Shown here piece by piece: positions 36,147-45,592 of a DNA stretch of 64,000 nt. The stretch's first letter is position 1. Each line of letters starts with the position of its first letter. The stretch spans positions 124,001 to 188,000 of the forward strand of contig NZ_LAZS01000006.1 in assembly GCF_002007205.1 (NCBI RefSeq), read 5' to 3'. The notes below the pieces were generated by a model. It was not told the DNA's origin. It did no database searches and worked only from the letters and a program-made list of their open reading frames with translations. This DNA is from Ensifer adhaerens (GTDB taxonomy: Bacteria > Pseudomonadota > Alphaproteobacteria > Rhizobiales > Rhizobiaceae). Made by a program: the position numbers and the translations under genes.

Positions 36147-37253
36147 ATGCGTCTTTCAATGTTGACCGGGCTGACCCTGGCGGCCAGCGTCGCCTTCGGC
36201 CCGCGTGCCTTCGCCGATATCACCATTGGCGTGATCACGCCGCTCACCGGCCCGGTCGCGGCCTATGGCGAGCAGGTGAAGAACGGCGCGGAAACGGCCG
36301 CAGACGAGATCAACAAGGCTGGCGGCATCAACGGCGAGAAGATCGTGCTGAAGCTGCTCGACGACGCCGGTGACCCGAAGCAGGCCGTTTCGGTTGCCAA
36401 CCAGGCAGCCGGTGAAGGCATTCGCTTCGTCGTCGGTCCGGTTCTGTCGGGCACGTCGATGGCGGCTTCCGACGTTCTTGCCGAGAACGGCATCCTGATG
36501 GTGACGCCGACCGCAACCACGCCCGACCTCACCACCCGCGGTCTCTGGAACGTTCTGCGCACCTGCGGCCGCGACGACCAGCAGGCCGAAGTCGCCGCTG
36601 CCTATGTGGTCAAGAACCTCAAGGACAAGAAGGTCGCCGTACTGCACGACAAGGCGCCCTACGGCAAGGGCCTCGCTGACGGCTTCAAGAAGTCGATCAA
36701 CGCCGGCGGCATCACCGAAGTCGTCTATGAAGGCCTGAACCCGGGCGACAAGGACTTCAGCGCCATCGTTACCCGTTTGAAGTCCGAAAACGTCGAAGTC
36801 GTCTACTTCGGTGGCTACCATCCGGAGGGCGGCCTGCTCGCACGCCAGATGCACGACCAGGGCGTGAAGGCACAGATCTTCGGCGGCGACGGCCTGTCGA
36901 ACACCGAGTTCTGGGCAATCGGCGGCGAAGCTGCGACCGGCACGGTCTACACCAACGCCAGCGACGCGACGAGCAACCCGGCGTCGGCGCCTGCCGTCGA
37001 AGCGCTGAAGGCGAAGAACATCCCCGCCGAAGCCTTCACGCTCAACGCCTATGCTGCCGTTCAGGTGCTGAAGGCCGGCATCGAAAAGGCCGGCTCGGCC
37101 GAAGACGCGACCGCGGTTGCAACCGCGATCAAGTCGGGCGAAGGGATCGACACGGTTCTCGGCAAGCTGACCTACAGCGAAGCCGGCGACCTCACCTCTC
37201 AGGCTTTCTCGCTCTACAAGTGGGAAGGCGGCAAGAGCGTTCCGGCCGAGTAA
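36147..37253 (+). CDS. Branched-chain amino-acid ABC transporter substrate-binding protein
   Basis: A 368-residue periplasmic type I binding protein of the LivJ/BraC family. A signal peptide ends at AFA near residue 23. The mature start [20 protein letters not shown] is typical, with [30 protein letters not shown] and the C-terminal [12 protein letters not shown]. No permease or ATPase genes are adjacent, as is usual for the stand-alone binding-protein gene in Sinorhizobium. AGGAGGA precedes the ATG. A small CCCC-ATC-GGGG hairpin with a T-run (36116-36133) lies directly before this site. Confidence 0.92.
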   Translation: MRLSMLTGLTLAASVAFGPRAFADITIGVITPLTGPVAAYGEQVKNGAETAADEINKAGGINGEKIVLKLLDDAGDPKQAVSVANQAAGEGIRFVVGPVLSGTSMAASDVLAENGILMVTPTATTPDLTTRGLWNVLRTCGRDDQQAEVAAAYVVKNLKDKKVAVLHDKAPYGKGLADGFKKSINAGGITEVVYEGLNPGDKDFSAIVTRLKSENVEVVYFGGYHPEGGLLARQMHDQGVKAQIFGGDGLSNTEFWAIGGEAATGTVYTNASDATSNPASAPAVEALKAKNIPAEAFTLNAYAAVQVLKAGIEKAGSAEDATAVATAIKSGEGIDTVLGKLTYSEAGDLTSQAFSLYKWEGGKSVPAE

Positions 37254-37272
37254 GCCGAACGTGACGGAAATG

Positions 37273-37300
37273 AAAACGCCGGGGCTAGCCCCGGCGTTTT
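37273..37300 (+). terminator. Strong terminator of the binding-protein gene
   Basis: A perfect 28-bp palindrome (stem AAAACGCCGGGGC, 2-nt centre) ending in TTTT lies 20 bp after the stop. With A residues on the left side it can also act for the convergent lipoprotein gene. Confidence 0.9.
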
Positions 37301-37322
37301 CTTGTGCGGCACAGGCCGCAGC

Positions 37323-37874
37323 TTACTTCTTCTTGCCCTTGGCTGGCGGGCCTTCGTCGAAGCCGACATAGACGGTGACGTTGGAGCCGGCGCCGGCCGG
37401 CAGCGTCACGTTCGCCTTGGTGAAGACGAACTGCCCGGATCCGGTCGAGGGGATTTCCGCGGAATGTTGCGTCAGCTCGGAATAGAGCGTCTTGTCTTCG
37501 TCCGTCGCCGCAACGCGGATCGGCATCGTGACCTTGCCGGGACCGCCCGCCGGTCCGCTGACCACCCGTCCCTGGACCACGACGGTCATCGTCAATGCGC
37601 CTTCACTCTGCACGCATTGGCGCGTGGTATCGGCGAGAGAGGCCTGGTAGACGACCTTGGTCGGGTCGTTCTTGGCGCCCTTGGCGTAGCTGGTGAACAC
37701 CGAAGTGCCGTCGCGCAGGACGACCTGCGGGCACGCGGCCTGGATGACGGCGGGCGTCGGAGCGGCGGCACTGCCGCCTGCATCGATCGCACCGCCGGAT
37801 TGCGTCTTGTTGCAGCCGGCGAGGACCGCGAGAAAAGATATTGCGAGAACAGGCCGGGATACTTTGCCAAACAC
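37323..37874 (-). CDS. Predicted lipoprotein, hypothetical
   Basis: A 183-residue protein. From a GTG at 37874 the N-terminus is a textbook lipoprotein signal (VSRPVLAISFLAVLAGC, Cys at about 21), with an AGAGG site 9 bp upstream; an ATG at 37940 would add 22 residues without a well-spaced site. After a Gly/Ala-rich linker the domain has CPQVVLRDGTSVFTSYAKG, TRQCVQSEGALTMTVVVQGRVV and a beta-rich end, then a basic PPAKGKKK tail. Two Cys may pair. I recognise no characterised family. Convergent with the binding-protein gene. Confidence 0.7.
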   Translation of the reverse strand: MFGKVSRPVLAISFLAVLAGCNKTQSGGAIDAGGSAAAPTPAVIQAACPQVVLRDGTSVFTSYAKGAKNDPTKVVYQASLADTTRQCVQSEGALTMTVVVQGRVVSGPAGGPGKVTMPIRVAATDEDKTLYSELTQHSAEIPSTGSGQFVFTKANVTLPAGAGSNVTVYVGFDEGPPAKGKKK

Positions 37875-38155
37875 GTTGAACAACCTCTGCTGGACCGGTT
37901 GAAACTCCTTGACCGAAATCTCGGCCGGAAGACCTTTCATGGCCTTCGGGCATCGTCTATAGCAGCGACAATCTGAAAAATCGATTGGGTCAGTCCGTCC
38001 CTCCTGATTTTTCCGAAGCTAGATTTGCGACCGGAAATTGGGTCGGTGACAAGAATAGATGCAGACTTTGTCAAGGACTGACGCAATAAGACGAGCATGT
38101 CGCGACGACGTTTCCCAGGGTCGCCGCAATCCTTGAGGTGGGACGAAGGACAATC

Positions 38156-39556
38156 ATGGTGAAGTATATATCGACGCGCGGCGAAGCCGCTCCTCTCGGC
38201 TTCTGCGACGCGCTGCTTGCCGGTCTCGCGCGCGATGGCGGTCTCTATCTCCCCAAGGAATGGCCGAAGTTTTCCAAGAAGGACATCCGAGGCTTGCGCG
38301 GCAAGTCCTATCAGGAGATCGCCTTTGCCGTGCTCGAACCCTTCACCAACGGCGAGATCCCGGCGGCGAAGTTTCGCGAAATGATCGACGAGGCCTACGC
38401 CACCTTCCGCCACCCGGCGGTGGCGCCGCTCGTCCAGACGGGGCCGAACGCCTTCGTCATGGAGCTTTTCCACGGCTCGACGCTCGCCTTCAAGGACGTG
38501 GCGATGCAACTGCTCGCCCGGCTGATGGACTATGTGCTGACGGAGCGCGGCGAGCGCGCCACGATCGTCGGCGCAACCTCGGGCGACACGGGCGGTGCAG
38601 CGATCGACGCCTTTGCCGGGCGCGAGAGCACCGATATCTTCATCCTCTTTCCGCACGGCAAGGTGTCGCCGGTGCAGCAGCGGCAGATGACCACCTCGAA
38701 GGCACCGAACGTCCATGCCATCGCCGTCAAAGGCAACTTCGACGATTGCCAGAACCTCGTCAAATCGATGTTCAACGACGCTGCCTTCCGCGATCGCGTC
38801 AAGCTTTCGGGCGTGAATTCGATTAACTGGGCACGCATCATGGCCCAGATCGTCTATTACTTCACGACCGCGGTCGCCCTCGGCGGGCCGGACCGCAAGA
38901 TCTCCTTCACGGTCCCGACCGGCAATTTCGGCGACATCTTCGCCGGTTACGTCGCCAAGCGCATGGGCCTGCCGATCGACAAGCTGGTGATCGCCACCAA
39001 CGAGAACGACATCCTCGCCCGCACGCTGAAGACCGGCCGCTACGAGATGCGCGACGTCAAGGCGACCACCGCACCGTCGATGGACATTCAGATTTCGTCG
39101 AACTTCGAACGGCTCCTGTTCGAGGCGAACGATCGCGACCCCGGCGAAATCCGCTCGGCGATGGACGGGCTGAAACAGTCCGGCTCCTTCACCATTCGCG
39201 AAAAGGCGCTGAAGGCGATCCGCAAGGAGTTCCGCGCCGGGCGCGCCTCGGAAAAGGAAGTTGCCAAGACCATCGCAAAGACGCTTGCAGACACCGGCTA
39301 TCTGCTCGATCCGCACAGCGCCGTCGGCGTCTTCGTCGCCGCCAAACACGAGAAGGCGTCCGCTCCTATGGTGACGCTTGCCACCGCCCATCCGGCGAAA
39401 TTCCCGGACGCGGTAAAATCGGCAAGTGGTATTGACCCGGCGCTTCCGACGTGGCTTGCTGACCTGATGAACAGGGAGGAGCGTTTCGATATCCTGGATC
39501 CGGACCTGAAAACCGTCGAGAACTTTATCGGCGAGCGTACCCGCCTCCGGGGGTAA
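38156..39556 (+). CDS. thrC: Threonine synthase
   Basis: A 466-residue PLP enzyme converting O-phosphohomoserine to threonine. The N-terminus YISTRGEAAPLGFCDALLAGL is characteristic of the long (yeast/proteobacterial) type. The PLP lysine lies in FHGSTLAFKDVAMQ near residue 113, and the phosphate-binding loop is GATSGDTGGAA. GAAGGA precedes the ATG at 38156. The M16 peptidase gene follows 16 bp later, a pairing seen in many rhizobia. thrB is also in this window at 47505. Confidence 0.96.
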   Translation: MVKYISTRGEAAPLGFCDALLAGLARDGGLYLPKEWPKFSKKDIRGLRGKSYQEIAFAVLEPFTNGEIPAAKFREMIDEAYATFRHPAVAPLVQTGPNAFVMELFHGSTLAFKDVAMQLLARLMDYVLTERGERATIVGATSGDTGGAAIDAFAGRESTDIFILFPHGKVSPVQQRQMTTSKAPNVHAIAVKGNFDDCQNLVKSMFNDAAFRDRVKLSGVNSINWARIMAQIVYYFTTAVALGGPDRKISFTVPTGNFGDIFAGYVAKRMGLPIDKLVIATNENDILARTLKTGRYEMRDVKATTAPSMDIQISSNFERLLFEANDRDPGEIRSAMDGLKQSGSFTIREKALKAIRKEFRAGRASEKEVAKTIAKTLADTGYLLDPHSAVGVFVAAKHEKASAPMVTLATAHPAKFPDAVKSASGIDPALPTWLADLMNREERFDILDPDLKTVENFIGERTRLRG

Positions 39557-39572
39557 GAACGAGAAGAAACGT

Positions 39573-40874
39573 ATGATGAAAGTTGAGTGCACCCGGCTCC
39601 CTTCCGGGTTGACGGTGGTAACCGAGCAGATGCCGCATCTCGAAAGTGTGGCGCTCGGCGTGTGGATCAAGTCCGGTTCGCGCAATGAAACCCTCGGCGA
39701 ACATGGCATTGCCCACCTGCTGGAGCACATGGCTTTCAAGGGCACCGCGCGGCGCACTGCCCGCCAGATTGCCGAAGAGATCGAAAACGTCGGTGGCGAG
39801 GTCAATGCTGCGACCTCGACCGAAACGACCTCCTATTATGCCCGGGTTCTCAAGGATCACGTCCCGCTCGCGGTCGACATCCTCGCCGACATTCTGACGG
39901 AATCGACGTTCGACGACGAGGAACTGCGCCGCGAGAAGCACGTGATCCTGCAGGAGATCGGCGCTGCCGACGACACGCCCGACGATGTCGTCTTCGACCG
40001 CTTCGCCGAGACCGCCTATCGCAATCAGACCGTCGGCCGGCCGATCCTCGGCACGCCGGACACGGTCATGTCGTTCTCCGCCGACCAGATCCGGCACTAT
40101 CTCGGCCGCAACTACACGACCGACCGCATGTTCGTGGTCGCCGCCGGCGCCGTCGAACACGAATCCTTTGTTCGCCAGGTCGAAGAACGCTTCTCGTCAT
40201 TGCCGCGCACACCGATCGCAACGCCCGTGCTCGAAACTGCCCTCTACACCGGCGGCGAGAGCCGCGAAACCCGCGACCTAATGGACGCGCAGGTGCTGCT
40301 CGGCTTCGAAGGCAAGGCCTATCACGCCCGCGACTTTTACTGCTCGCAGATCCTCGCCAACATCCTCGGCGGCGGCATGTCCTCGCGCCTCTTCCAGGAA
40401 GTGCGCGAGCATCGCGGCCTCTGTTACTCCGTCTATGCCTTCCACTGGGGCTTCTCCGACACGGGCATTTTCGGCGTGCACGCGGCGACCGGCGGCGAAA
40501 ACCTGCCGGAACTCATGCCCGTCATCGTCGACGAGCTCAGGAAATCCTCGATGAACATCGAGCAACAGGAAATCGAGCGCGCCCGCGCCCAGATCCGCGC
40601 ACAGCTCCTGATGGGCCAGGAAAGCCCGGCCGCGCGCGCCGGCCAGATCGCCCGCCAGATGATGCTCTACGGCCGTCCGATCCCGAACGAAGAACTGATG
40701 GAGCGCCTTTCCGGCATCACCATCGAACGCCTGACCGACCTTGCCGGCCGGCTGTTCTTCGATACAACGCCGACGCTTTCGGCGATCGGTCCGTTGGAAC
40801 AGCTTGCCCCGATGAACGACATCCTGTCGTCCCTGACCGGCAAGGCCACCGTCCCGCACGCCGTCGCAAGCTAG
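39573..40874 (+). CDS. M16-family zinc peptidase (mitochondrial-processing-peptidase-like)
   Basis: A 433-residue metallopeptidase. The inverted zinc motif HxxEH is in IAHLLEHMAFKGT near residue 47, with the downstream Glu in REKHVILQEI. Two M16 halves are seen, the second with GGGMSSRLFQEVREHRGLCYSV. Alphaproteobacterial members are the closest relatives of mitochondrial MPP beta and are sometimes called mppA or pqqL-like; the natural substrate is unclear. It follows thrC by 16 bp and is probably co-transcribed. Confidence 0.92.
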   Translation: MMKVECTRLPSGLTVVTEQMPHLESVALGVWIKSGSRNETLGEHGIAHLLEHMAFKGTARRTARQIAEEIENVGGEVNAATSTETTSYYARVLKDHVPLAVDILADILTESTFDDEELRREKHVILQEIGAADDTPDDVVFDRFAETAYRNQTVGRPILGTPDTVMSFSADQIRHYLGRNYTTDRMFVVAAGAVEHESFVRQVEERFSSLPRTPIATPVLETALYTGGESRETRDLMDAQVLLGFEGKAYHARDFYCSQILANILGGGMSSRLFQEVREHRGLCYSVYAFHWGFSDTGIFGVHAATGGENLPELMPVIVDELRKSSMNIEQQEIERARAQIRAQLLMGQESPAARAGQIARQMMLYGRPIPNEELMERLSGITIERLTDLAGRLFFDTTPTLSAIGPLEQLAPMNDILSSLTGKATVPHAVAS

Positions 40875-41179
40875 GCCGGTTCTTAAGGGTCGGGCGTCGT
40901 TTCATCAAAACGGTGACGTGATCCCGGCCTCCCGAACATCGAGCAATTTCGGACCGGAGGCCCTTTCACGCGCCGCCCGGAGATTGCTCTCGGCCGACCG
41001 ACCCACCGCGGATGACGACAGCGTGTCCGAATAGTGAAGTCTTTGCACCTTTTCGCAAAATCGGATTCGATTTGCGCGCAAAGTTGTGCAACGTTTCGCT
41101 TTGTGACAGCGCAAGCACGCGCTGCCGGGCGGATGATAAAAGGTTCCCGCGCGTAAACTGGACGGCCTTGGAGGCAGCT
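40875..41179. other. Intergenic region between the M16 peptidase and GNAT genes
   Basis: About 305 bp. Besides the hairpin at 40926-40962 no feature is evident. The segment 41040-41110, with more A/T, probably contains the promoter for the GNAT and GGDEF/EAL genes. Confidence 0.5.
40926..40962 (+). terminator. Candidate terminator hairpin after the M16 gene
   Basis: GGCCTCC (40926-40932) pairs with GGAGGCC (40956-40962), extended internally by CGAA and TTCG with a 3-nt bulge. Only a short CTTTC follows, so it is a weak intrinsic terminator or a 3'-end stabilising hairpin. Confidence 0.45.
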
Positions 41180-41791
41180 ATGACACGATCGGTTTTTCGG
41201 TTCCTGTCGCGGCAGCCGGAGACGATCGAAATTGCCGACCAGAACTACCTTCTGCGCCTCCCCCGCTACTCCGACTATCGCCAGTGGTATCAGCTCCGGA
41301 GCGACAGTCGCGCCTTCCTGGAACCGTGGGAGCCGACCTGGCGCACCGACGAAATGACCGAGAGCGCTTTTCGCGGAAGGGTCATCCGCAACGAGCAGGA
41401 ATATGCCTCCGGCCAGGCGGTGCCGCTCTTCCTTTTCCACAAGCCAGGCGAGGTGCTGCTCGGCGGACTGACGATCGGCCATATCCGCCGTGGCGCCGGG
41501 CAAAACTGCATGATCGGCTACTGGATGGGCGCGCGCCACGCCGGCAACGGCCACATGTTTGCGGCCCTCAAGCTCGCGATCCCCTACATCTTTTCGACCC
41601 TTGAGTTGCACCGTATTGAAGCAGCCTGTATTCCGGACAACTCAAGAAGCATCCGGCTCCTTGAAAAGGCCGGTTTTGAGCGTGAAGGCTACTTAAGACA
41701 GTACTTGAGAATCAACGGCCAGTGGCGGGACCACGTGCTCTTTTCTCTCCTGTCCGACGATGCCCTACCGAACAGGAATATGCCCCTTTGA
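41180..41791 (+). CDS. GNAT acetyltransferase, RimJ/RimL-like
   Basis: A 203-residue acetyltransferase of the ribosomal-protein N-acetyltransferase type. RLPRYSDYRQWYQLRSDSRAFLEPWEP is typical of this group. Motif A is IGYWMGARHAGNGHM with an RHAGNG acetyl-CoA loop (usual Q/RxxGxG/A), and motif B is LHRIEAACIPDNSRSIRLLEKAGFEREG. It acetylates an N-terminal amine, often of a ribosomal protein; the true target is unknown. GGAGG supports the ATG. Its stop overlaps the next start by one base (TGATG). Confidence 0.9.
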   Translation: MTRSVFRFLSRQPETIEIADQNYLLRLPRYSDYRQWYQLRSDSRAFLEPWEPTWRTDEMTESAFRGRVIRNEQEYASGQAVPLFLFHKPGEVLLGGLTIGHIRRGAGQNCMIGYWMGARHAGNGHMFAALKLAIPYIFSTLELHRIEAACIPDNSRSIRLLEKAGFEREGYLRQYLRINGQWRDHVLFSLLSDDALPNRNMPL

Positions 41792-44700
41792 TGCCTCTAG
41801 CCCGCTCGCCCTTCGCCTGGTCAGCCTTAAAGCTGGCAGCGTTTCTGATAACGCTCACGACGATTTTCTGTGCGCTCGGCGGCGCGGCCCAGGCCCTTGA
41901 GCCGGTCAAGATCTCCCGCGAGGACACGGCACTCGATCTGACGGCGACCACCGAAATCTACAGCGGCCGCAACGAAGCTTTCCAGGTTTCGACAGCACCT
42001 GGAACCGACGGCATCGTGCGCCGCATCGAAGTGCGTTCGAACAGCCCGGACCATCAAGGCGACTGGGCCGTGTTCGCGCTCGCCAACGTTTCGGCCGAAC
42101 CGCTCGACCGCGTGATCGTCGCGCCGCATTTCCGACTGGTGAATTCCAAGCTCTTCTGGCCGGACCTCGGCTCCAAGCGCATTCTTTCGATCACGCCCAG
42201 CGAAGGCTCCGCGCTCAGCCGCGAACCGAGCGACGAGGCGGACGTCTTCCGCATCACGCTGGCGCCGGGCGTCATCATCACTTTCGTCGCCGAACTCGCG
42301 ACGCCGGAGCTGCCGCAGATCTACCTCTGGGAGCCGGACTCCTACAAGGATACGGTCAACGCCTTCACGCTCTATCGCGGCATCGTGCTCGGCATTGCCG
42401 GCCTGCTTGCGGTGTTCTTGACCATCCTTTTCGTCGTCAAGGGAACCTCGATGCTGCCGGCAACGGCAGCGCTTGCCTGGGCCGTTCTCGCCTATATCTG
42501 CGTCGACTTCGGCTTCTTGTCGAAGCTGATCAGCGTAACGGCGGGGGACGAGCGAATATGGCGAGCGGGCACCGAGGTATTCCTCGCGGCCGGCCTCGTC
42601 ATCTTCCTGTTCACCTATCTCAACCTCAACCGCTGGCACCAGCATCTGGGCTACGCAACGCTTGCATGGATCCTCGGCCTCGGCCTGCTGTTCGGCGTCG
42701 CCGTCTACGACCCGGCGATCGCCGCCGGCATCGCCCGTCTTTCCTTCGCGCTGACCGGCACGGTCGGCATCGTGCTGATCGCCTATCTCGGTTTCAACCG
42801 CTACGACCGCGCGATCCTTCTCGTTCCCGCCTGGCTGCTCATTCTCGTCTGGCTGTTCGGCGCCTGGCTGACGGTCACCGGCCAGCTCGCCAACGACATA
42901 GTGCAGCCCGCGCTCGGCGGCGGCCTGGTGCTCATCGTGCTGCTGATCGGCTTCACCGTCATGCAGCATGCGGTCGCCGGCAGCGGCTACCAGCAGGGCC
43001 TGTTCTCCGATCTCGAGCGCCAGTCTCTGGCGCTCACCGGCTCCGGCGATACCGTCTGGGACTGGGACGTCGCACGCGACCGGGTGGTGACCATGCCCGA
43101 TATCTCCACCCAGCTCGGGCTCTCGCTCGGCAGCATGCACGGCCCCTTGCGCAACTGGTTGCCGCGGCTCCACCCTGATGATCGCGACCGCTTCCGCGCC
43201 ACGCTCGACGTGCTTCTCGAGCGCCGCCGCGGCAAGCTCAACCACGAATTCCGCGTGCGCGCCGAGGACGGCCACTATCACTGGCTCTCGATCCGTGCCC
43301 GGCCGGTGCTTGGCGCCAACGGCGAAATCATCCGCTGCGTCGGCACGATCATCGACATCACCGAACAGCGCAATTCGGTCGAGCGGCTGCTGCACAATGC
43401 GCTTCTCGACAATCTCACCGGCCTTCCGAACCGCCAGGTGTTCCTCGACCGGCTGCAGGCGATGCTTTTGATGGCCGACGGCAGCAATTCCGTGCGCCCG
43501 ACGGTTCTCGCCATCGACATCGATCGCTACAAGCAGGTCAACGATCTGCTCGGCATTGCCGCCGGCGACAACATCCTGATCGCGCTGACGCGGCGCCTGC
43601 GCCGGCTGCTGCGGCCGCAGGATACTCTGGCGCGTCTCGGCGGCGACCAGTTCGGCCTGATCCTTATGTCCGAGCGCGATCCCGCCAAGGTCGCCGATTT
43701 CGCCGATGCGGTCAGCAAGGCGATCATGGTGCCGCTCAACTACGGCAACCGCGAAATCAACCTGACGGCATCGATCGGTCTCGTTTCCTGGCTCGATCAG
43801 GAGCAGAGTGCAGCCGGCCTGCTCGACGATGCCGAACTCGCCATGTTCCGCGCCAAGAAGGAAGGCGGCAACCGCGTCGAGCCGTTCCGCCCGGCCTTCC
43901 GCACCTCAGGGTCGGACCGGATGCAGCTCGAAGCCGATCTCAAGAAGGCGATCGAGCGCAAGGAGCTTTCGCTCGTTTACCAGCCGATCGTGCGGCTGAA
44001 CGACGCCGAGATTGCCGGCTTTGAGGCCTTGATGCGCTGGGACCACCCCAAGCGCGGCAATATCTCGCCGACAGAGTTCATCCCGATCGCCGAGAACTCC
44101 GACCTCATCAACCAACTCGGCATGTTCGCCTTCGACCGGGCGACGAGCGACCTGACGGAATGGCAGTTGCAAACCGGCGACCTGCCGATCTTCGTCTCGA
44201 TCAATCTTTCGAGCGCGCAGCTGCTCAACAACGAGCTCTATGACGACGTTCGCGCCATCCTCACCAAGAACCGTTGTGACCCGGGCAAGGTGAAGATGGA
44301 GCTGACGGAATCGCTCGTGATGGAAAATCCCGAGCAGGCCCGCCTCGTACTCGAAAAGCTGAAGGAAGCCGGCCTCAAGCTGGCGCTCGACGACTTCGGT
44401 ACGGGCCATTCGTCTCTCTCCTACCTCACCCGCTTCCCCTTCGACACGATCAAGATCGACAAGGCGCTGGTGCGTGACCCGAGCGACAAGCGCGGCATTC
44501 TGTTGCGCTCGGTGATCACCATGGCGCGCGAGCTCGACATGCAGGTGGTGGCCGAGGGTATCGAATCCGAGGACGATGCGATCCAGCTGTCGCAGATGGG
44601 CTGCGATTATGGACAGAGCTTCCTCTTCGGTCCGCCGATCGGTTCGGAATCGATCCAGCGGCTGCTGAAAGAACGCTTTCCGCTGATGAAGCGGGCGTGA
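41791..44700 (+). CDS. Membrane GGDEF/EAL c-di-GMP protein with PAS domain
   Basis: A 969-residue signalling protein. A signal segment (about 10-30) is followed by a periplasmic beta-rich domain (30-185) and seven or so transmembrane helices (190-400), like the 7TMR-DISM receptors. A PAS domain (about 410-535) follows. The GGDEF domain (about 540-700) is degenerate: the active-site signature reads GGDQF, with the Glu replaced by Gln. The EAL domain (about 705-969) has the full set: FEALMRW, NLSSAQ, MELTES, DDFGTGHSS, KIDKALV and AEGIE. It is therefore likely a c-di-GMP phosphodiesterase, with the GGDEF perhaps sensing GTP. It overlaps the GNAT gene by one base. Confidence 0.93.
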   Translation: MPLARSPFAWSALKLAAFLITLTTIFCALGGAAQALEPVKISREDTALDLTATTEIYSGRNEAFQVSTAPGTDGIVRRIEVRSNSPDHQGDWAVFALANVSAEPLDRVIVAPHFRLVNSKLFWPDLGSKRILSITPSEGSALSREPSDEADVFRITLAPGVIITFVAELATPELPQIYLWEPDSYKDTVNAFTLYRGIVLGIAGLLAVFLTILFVVKGTSMLPATAALAWAVLAYICVDFGFLSKLISVTAGDERIWRAGTEVFLAAGLVIFLFTYLNLNRWHQHLGYATLAWILGLGLLFGVAVYDPAIAAGIARLSFALTGTVGIVLIAYLGFNRYDRAILLVPAWLLILVWLFGAWLTVTGQLANDIVQPALGGGLVLIVLLIGFTVMQHAVAGSGYQQGLFSDLERQSLALTGSGDTVWDWDVARDRVVTMPDISTQLGLSLGSMHGPLRNWLPRLHPDDRDRFRATLDVLLERRRGKLNHEFRVRAEDGHYHWLSIRARPVLGANGEIIRCVGTIIDITEQRNSVERLLHNALLDNLTGLPNRQVFLDRLQAMLLMADGSNSVRPTVLAIDIDRYKQVNDLLGIAAGDNILIALTRRLRRLLRPQDTLARLGGDQFGLILMSERDPAKVADFADAVSKAIMVPLNYGNREINLTASIGLVSWLDQEQSAAGLLDDAELAMFRAKKEGGNRVEPFRPAFRTSGSDRMQLEADLKKAIERKELSLVYQPIVRLNDAEIAGFEALMRWDHPKRGNISPTEFIPIAENSDLINQLGMFAFDRATSDLTEWQLQTGDLPIFVSINLSSAQLLNNELYDDVRAILTKNRCDPGKVKMELTESLVMENPEQARLVLEKLKEAGLKLALDDFGTGHSSLSYLTRFPFDTIKIDKALVRDPSDKRGILLRSVITMARELDMQVVAEGIESEDDAIQLSQMGCDYGQSFLFGPPIGSESIQRLLKERFPLMKRA

Positions 44701-44743
44701 GTTCGCCGAGGCGGCGCCGCTCAGCGCGCAGGCCATCTTCTCC

Positions 44744-44774
44744 AAGCCCGTCGGTCACAGCCCGACGGGCTTTT
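44744..44774 (+). terminator. Terminator of the GNAT-GGDEF/EAL operon
   Basis: AAGCCCGTCGG (44744-44754) pairs with CCGACGGGCTT (44762-44772), with a T-run through 44774, 44 bp after the stop. Confidence 0.85.
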
Positions 44775-44817
44775 CATTTCTGCATCAAGGATCTGGAAAA
44801 GGTCGGCTAACCGCCAG

Positions 44818-45426
44818 TCAGGCGTGGCCGGCATCCATGGAGAGCATCGCCGCCGAGACGCCCATCAGCGCCAGTGCCCGGTCGTATTTGTCGTCGAGCG
44901 CCTTGTCGAAGATCAGCTCATCGCGTGCCGGGCATGTGAGCCAGCCATTCTGGGTAATTTCCGATTCGAGCTGGCCCGGTCCCCACCCGGCATAACCAAG
45001 CATCATCGTCGCCCGGACAGGGCCTTCCCCGCGCGAAATGGCGCGGACGATGTCGAGCGTTGCCGTCAGGCAGATATCGTCGCTGACGGGAATGCTTGAG
45101 TCACTCAGGTAATCGTCGGAATGAAGCACGAAACCGCGCCCGGTCTCGACCGGGCCGCCCGCCTGAATCTGGAAATCCCGCGTGATCTGCGGAAGCCGGA
45201 TAGCCTCATCCTCGTCGAGCAGATCGAGATGAAGCAGCACGTCGGGGAAGGTCAGCTGCTGCGGCCGGTTGAGCACGAAGCCCATGGCGCCATCGTCCGA
45301 ATGGGCGCAAATGAAGATGACGGTGCGGGCGAAATTGGCGTCAAACATTCCGGGCATGGCGATCAGAAACTGACCGTCAAGAAAGCCTCGCTCGCGTCTT
45401 TTTTGCGCCATCGGAGTTGCCATCAT
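44818..45426 (-). CDS. YqgE/AlgH family (DUF179) protein
   Basis: A 202-residue soluble protein of the widespread YqgE family: [41 protein letters not shown], then [17 protein letters not shown] and [16 protein letters not shown]. Structure is known in the family, but its function is not established; it was once linked to alginate regulation. Two adjacent ATGs can start it. Convergent with the GGDEF/EAL operon and divergent from the DsbD-like gene. Confidence 0.92.
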   Translation of the reverse strand: MMATPMAQKRRERGFLDGQFLIAMPGMFDANFARTVIFICAHSDDGAMGFVLNRPQQLTFPDVLLHLDLLDEDEAIRLPQITRDFQIQAGGPVETGRGFVLHSDDYLSDSSIPVSDDICLTATLDIVRAISRGEGPVRATMMLGYAGWGPGQLESEITQNGWLTCPARDELIFDKALDDKYDRALALMGVSAAMLSMDAGHA

Positions 45427-45592
45427 ACGAACAGCCTACCAATTCGCCGCGAAATGAAAAGCGCCTCAGCGTCGCGGCCTTCAAATATTGCACGCACGGC
45501 GTTCACCTCTGCGTGTGCGATCAAGCAATTATGATCATTGCTTGCCCTGGAGCGTCTGGAGCGCTTTCGGCAAAAGCGATATTGCTTCCGGC

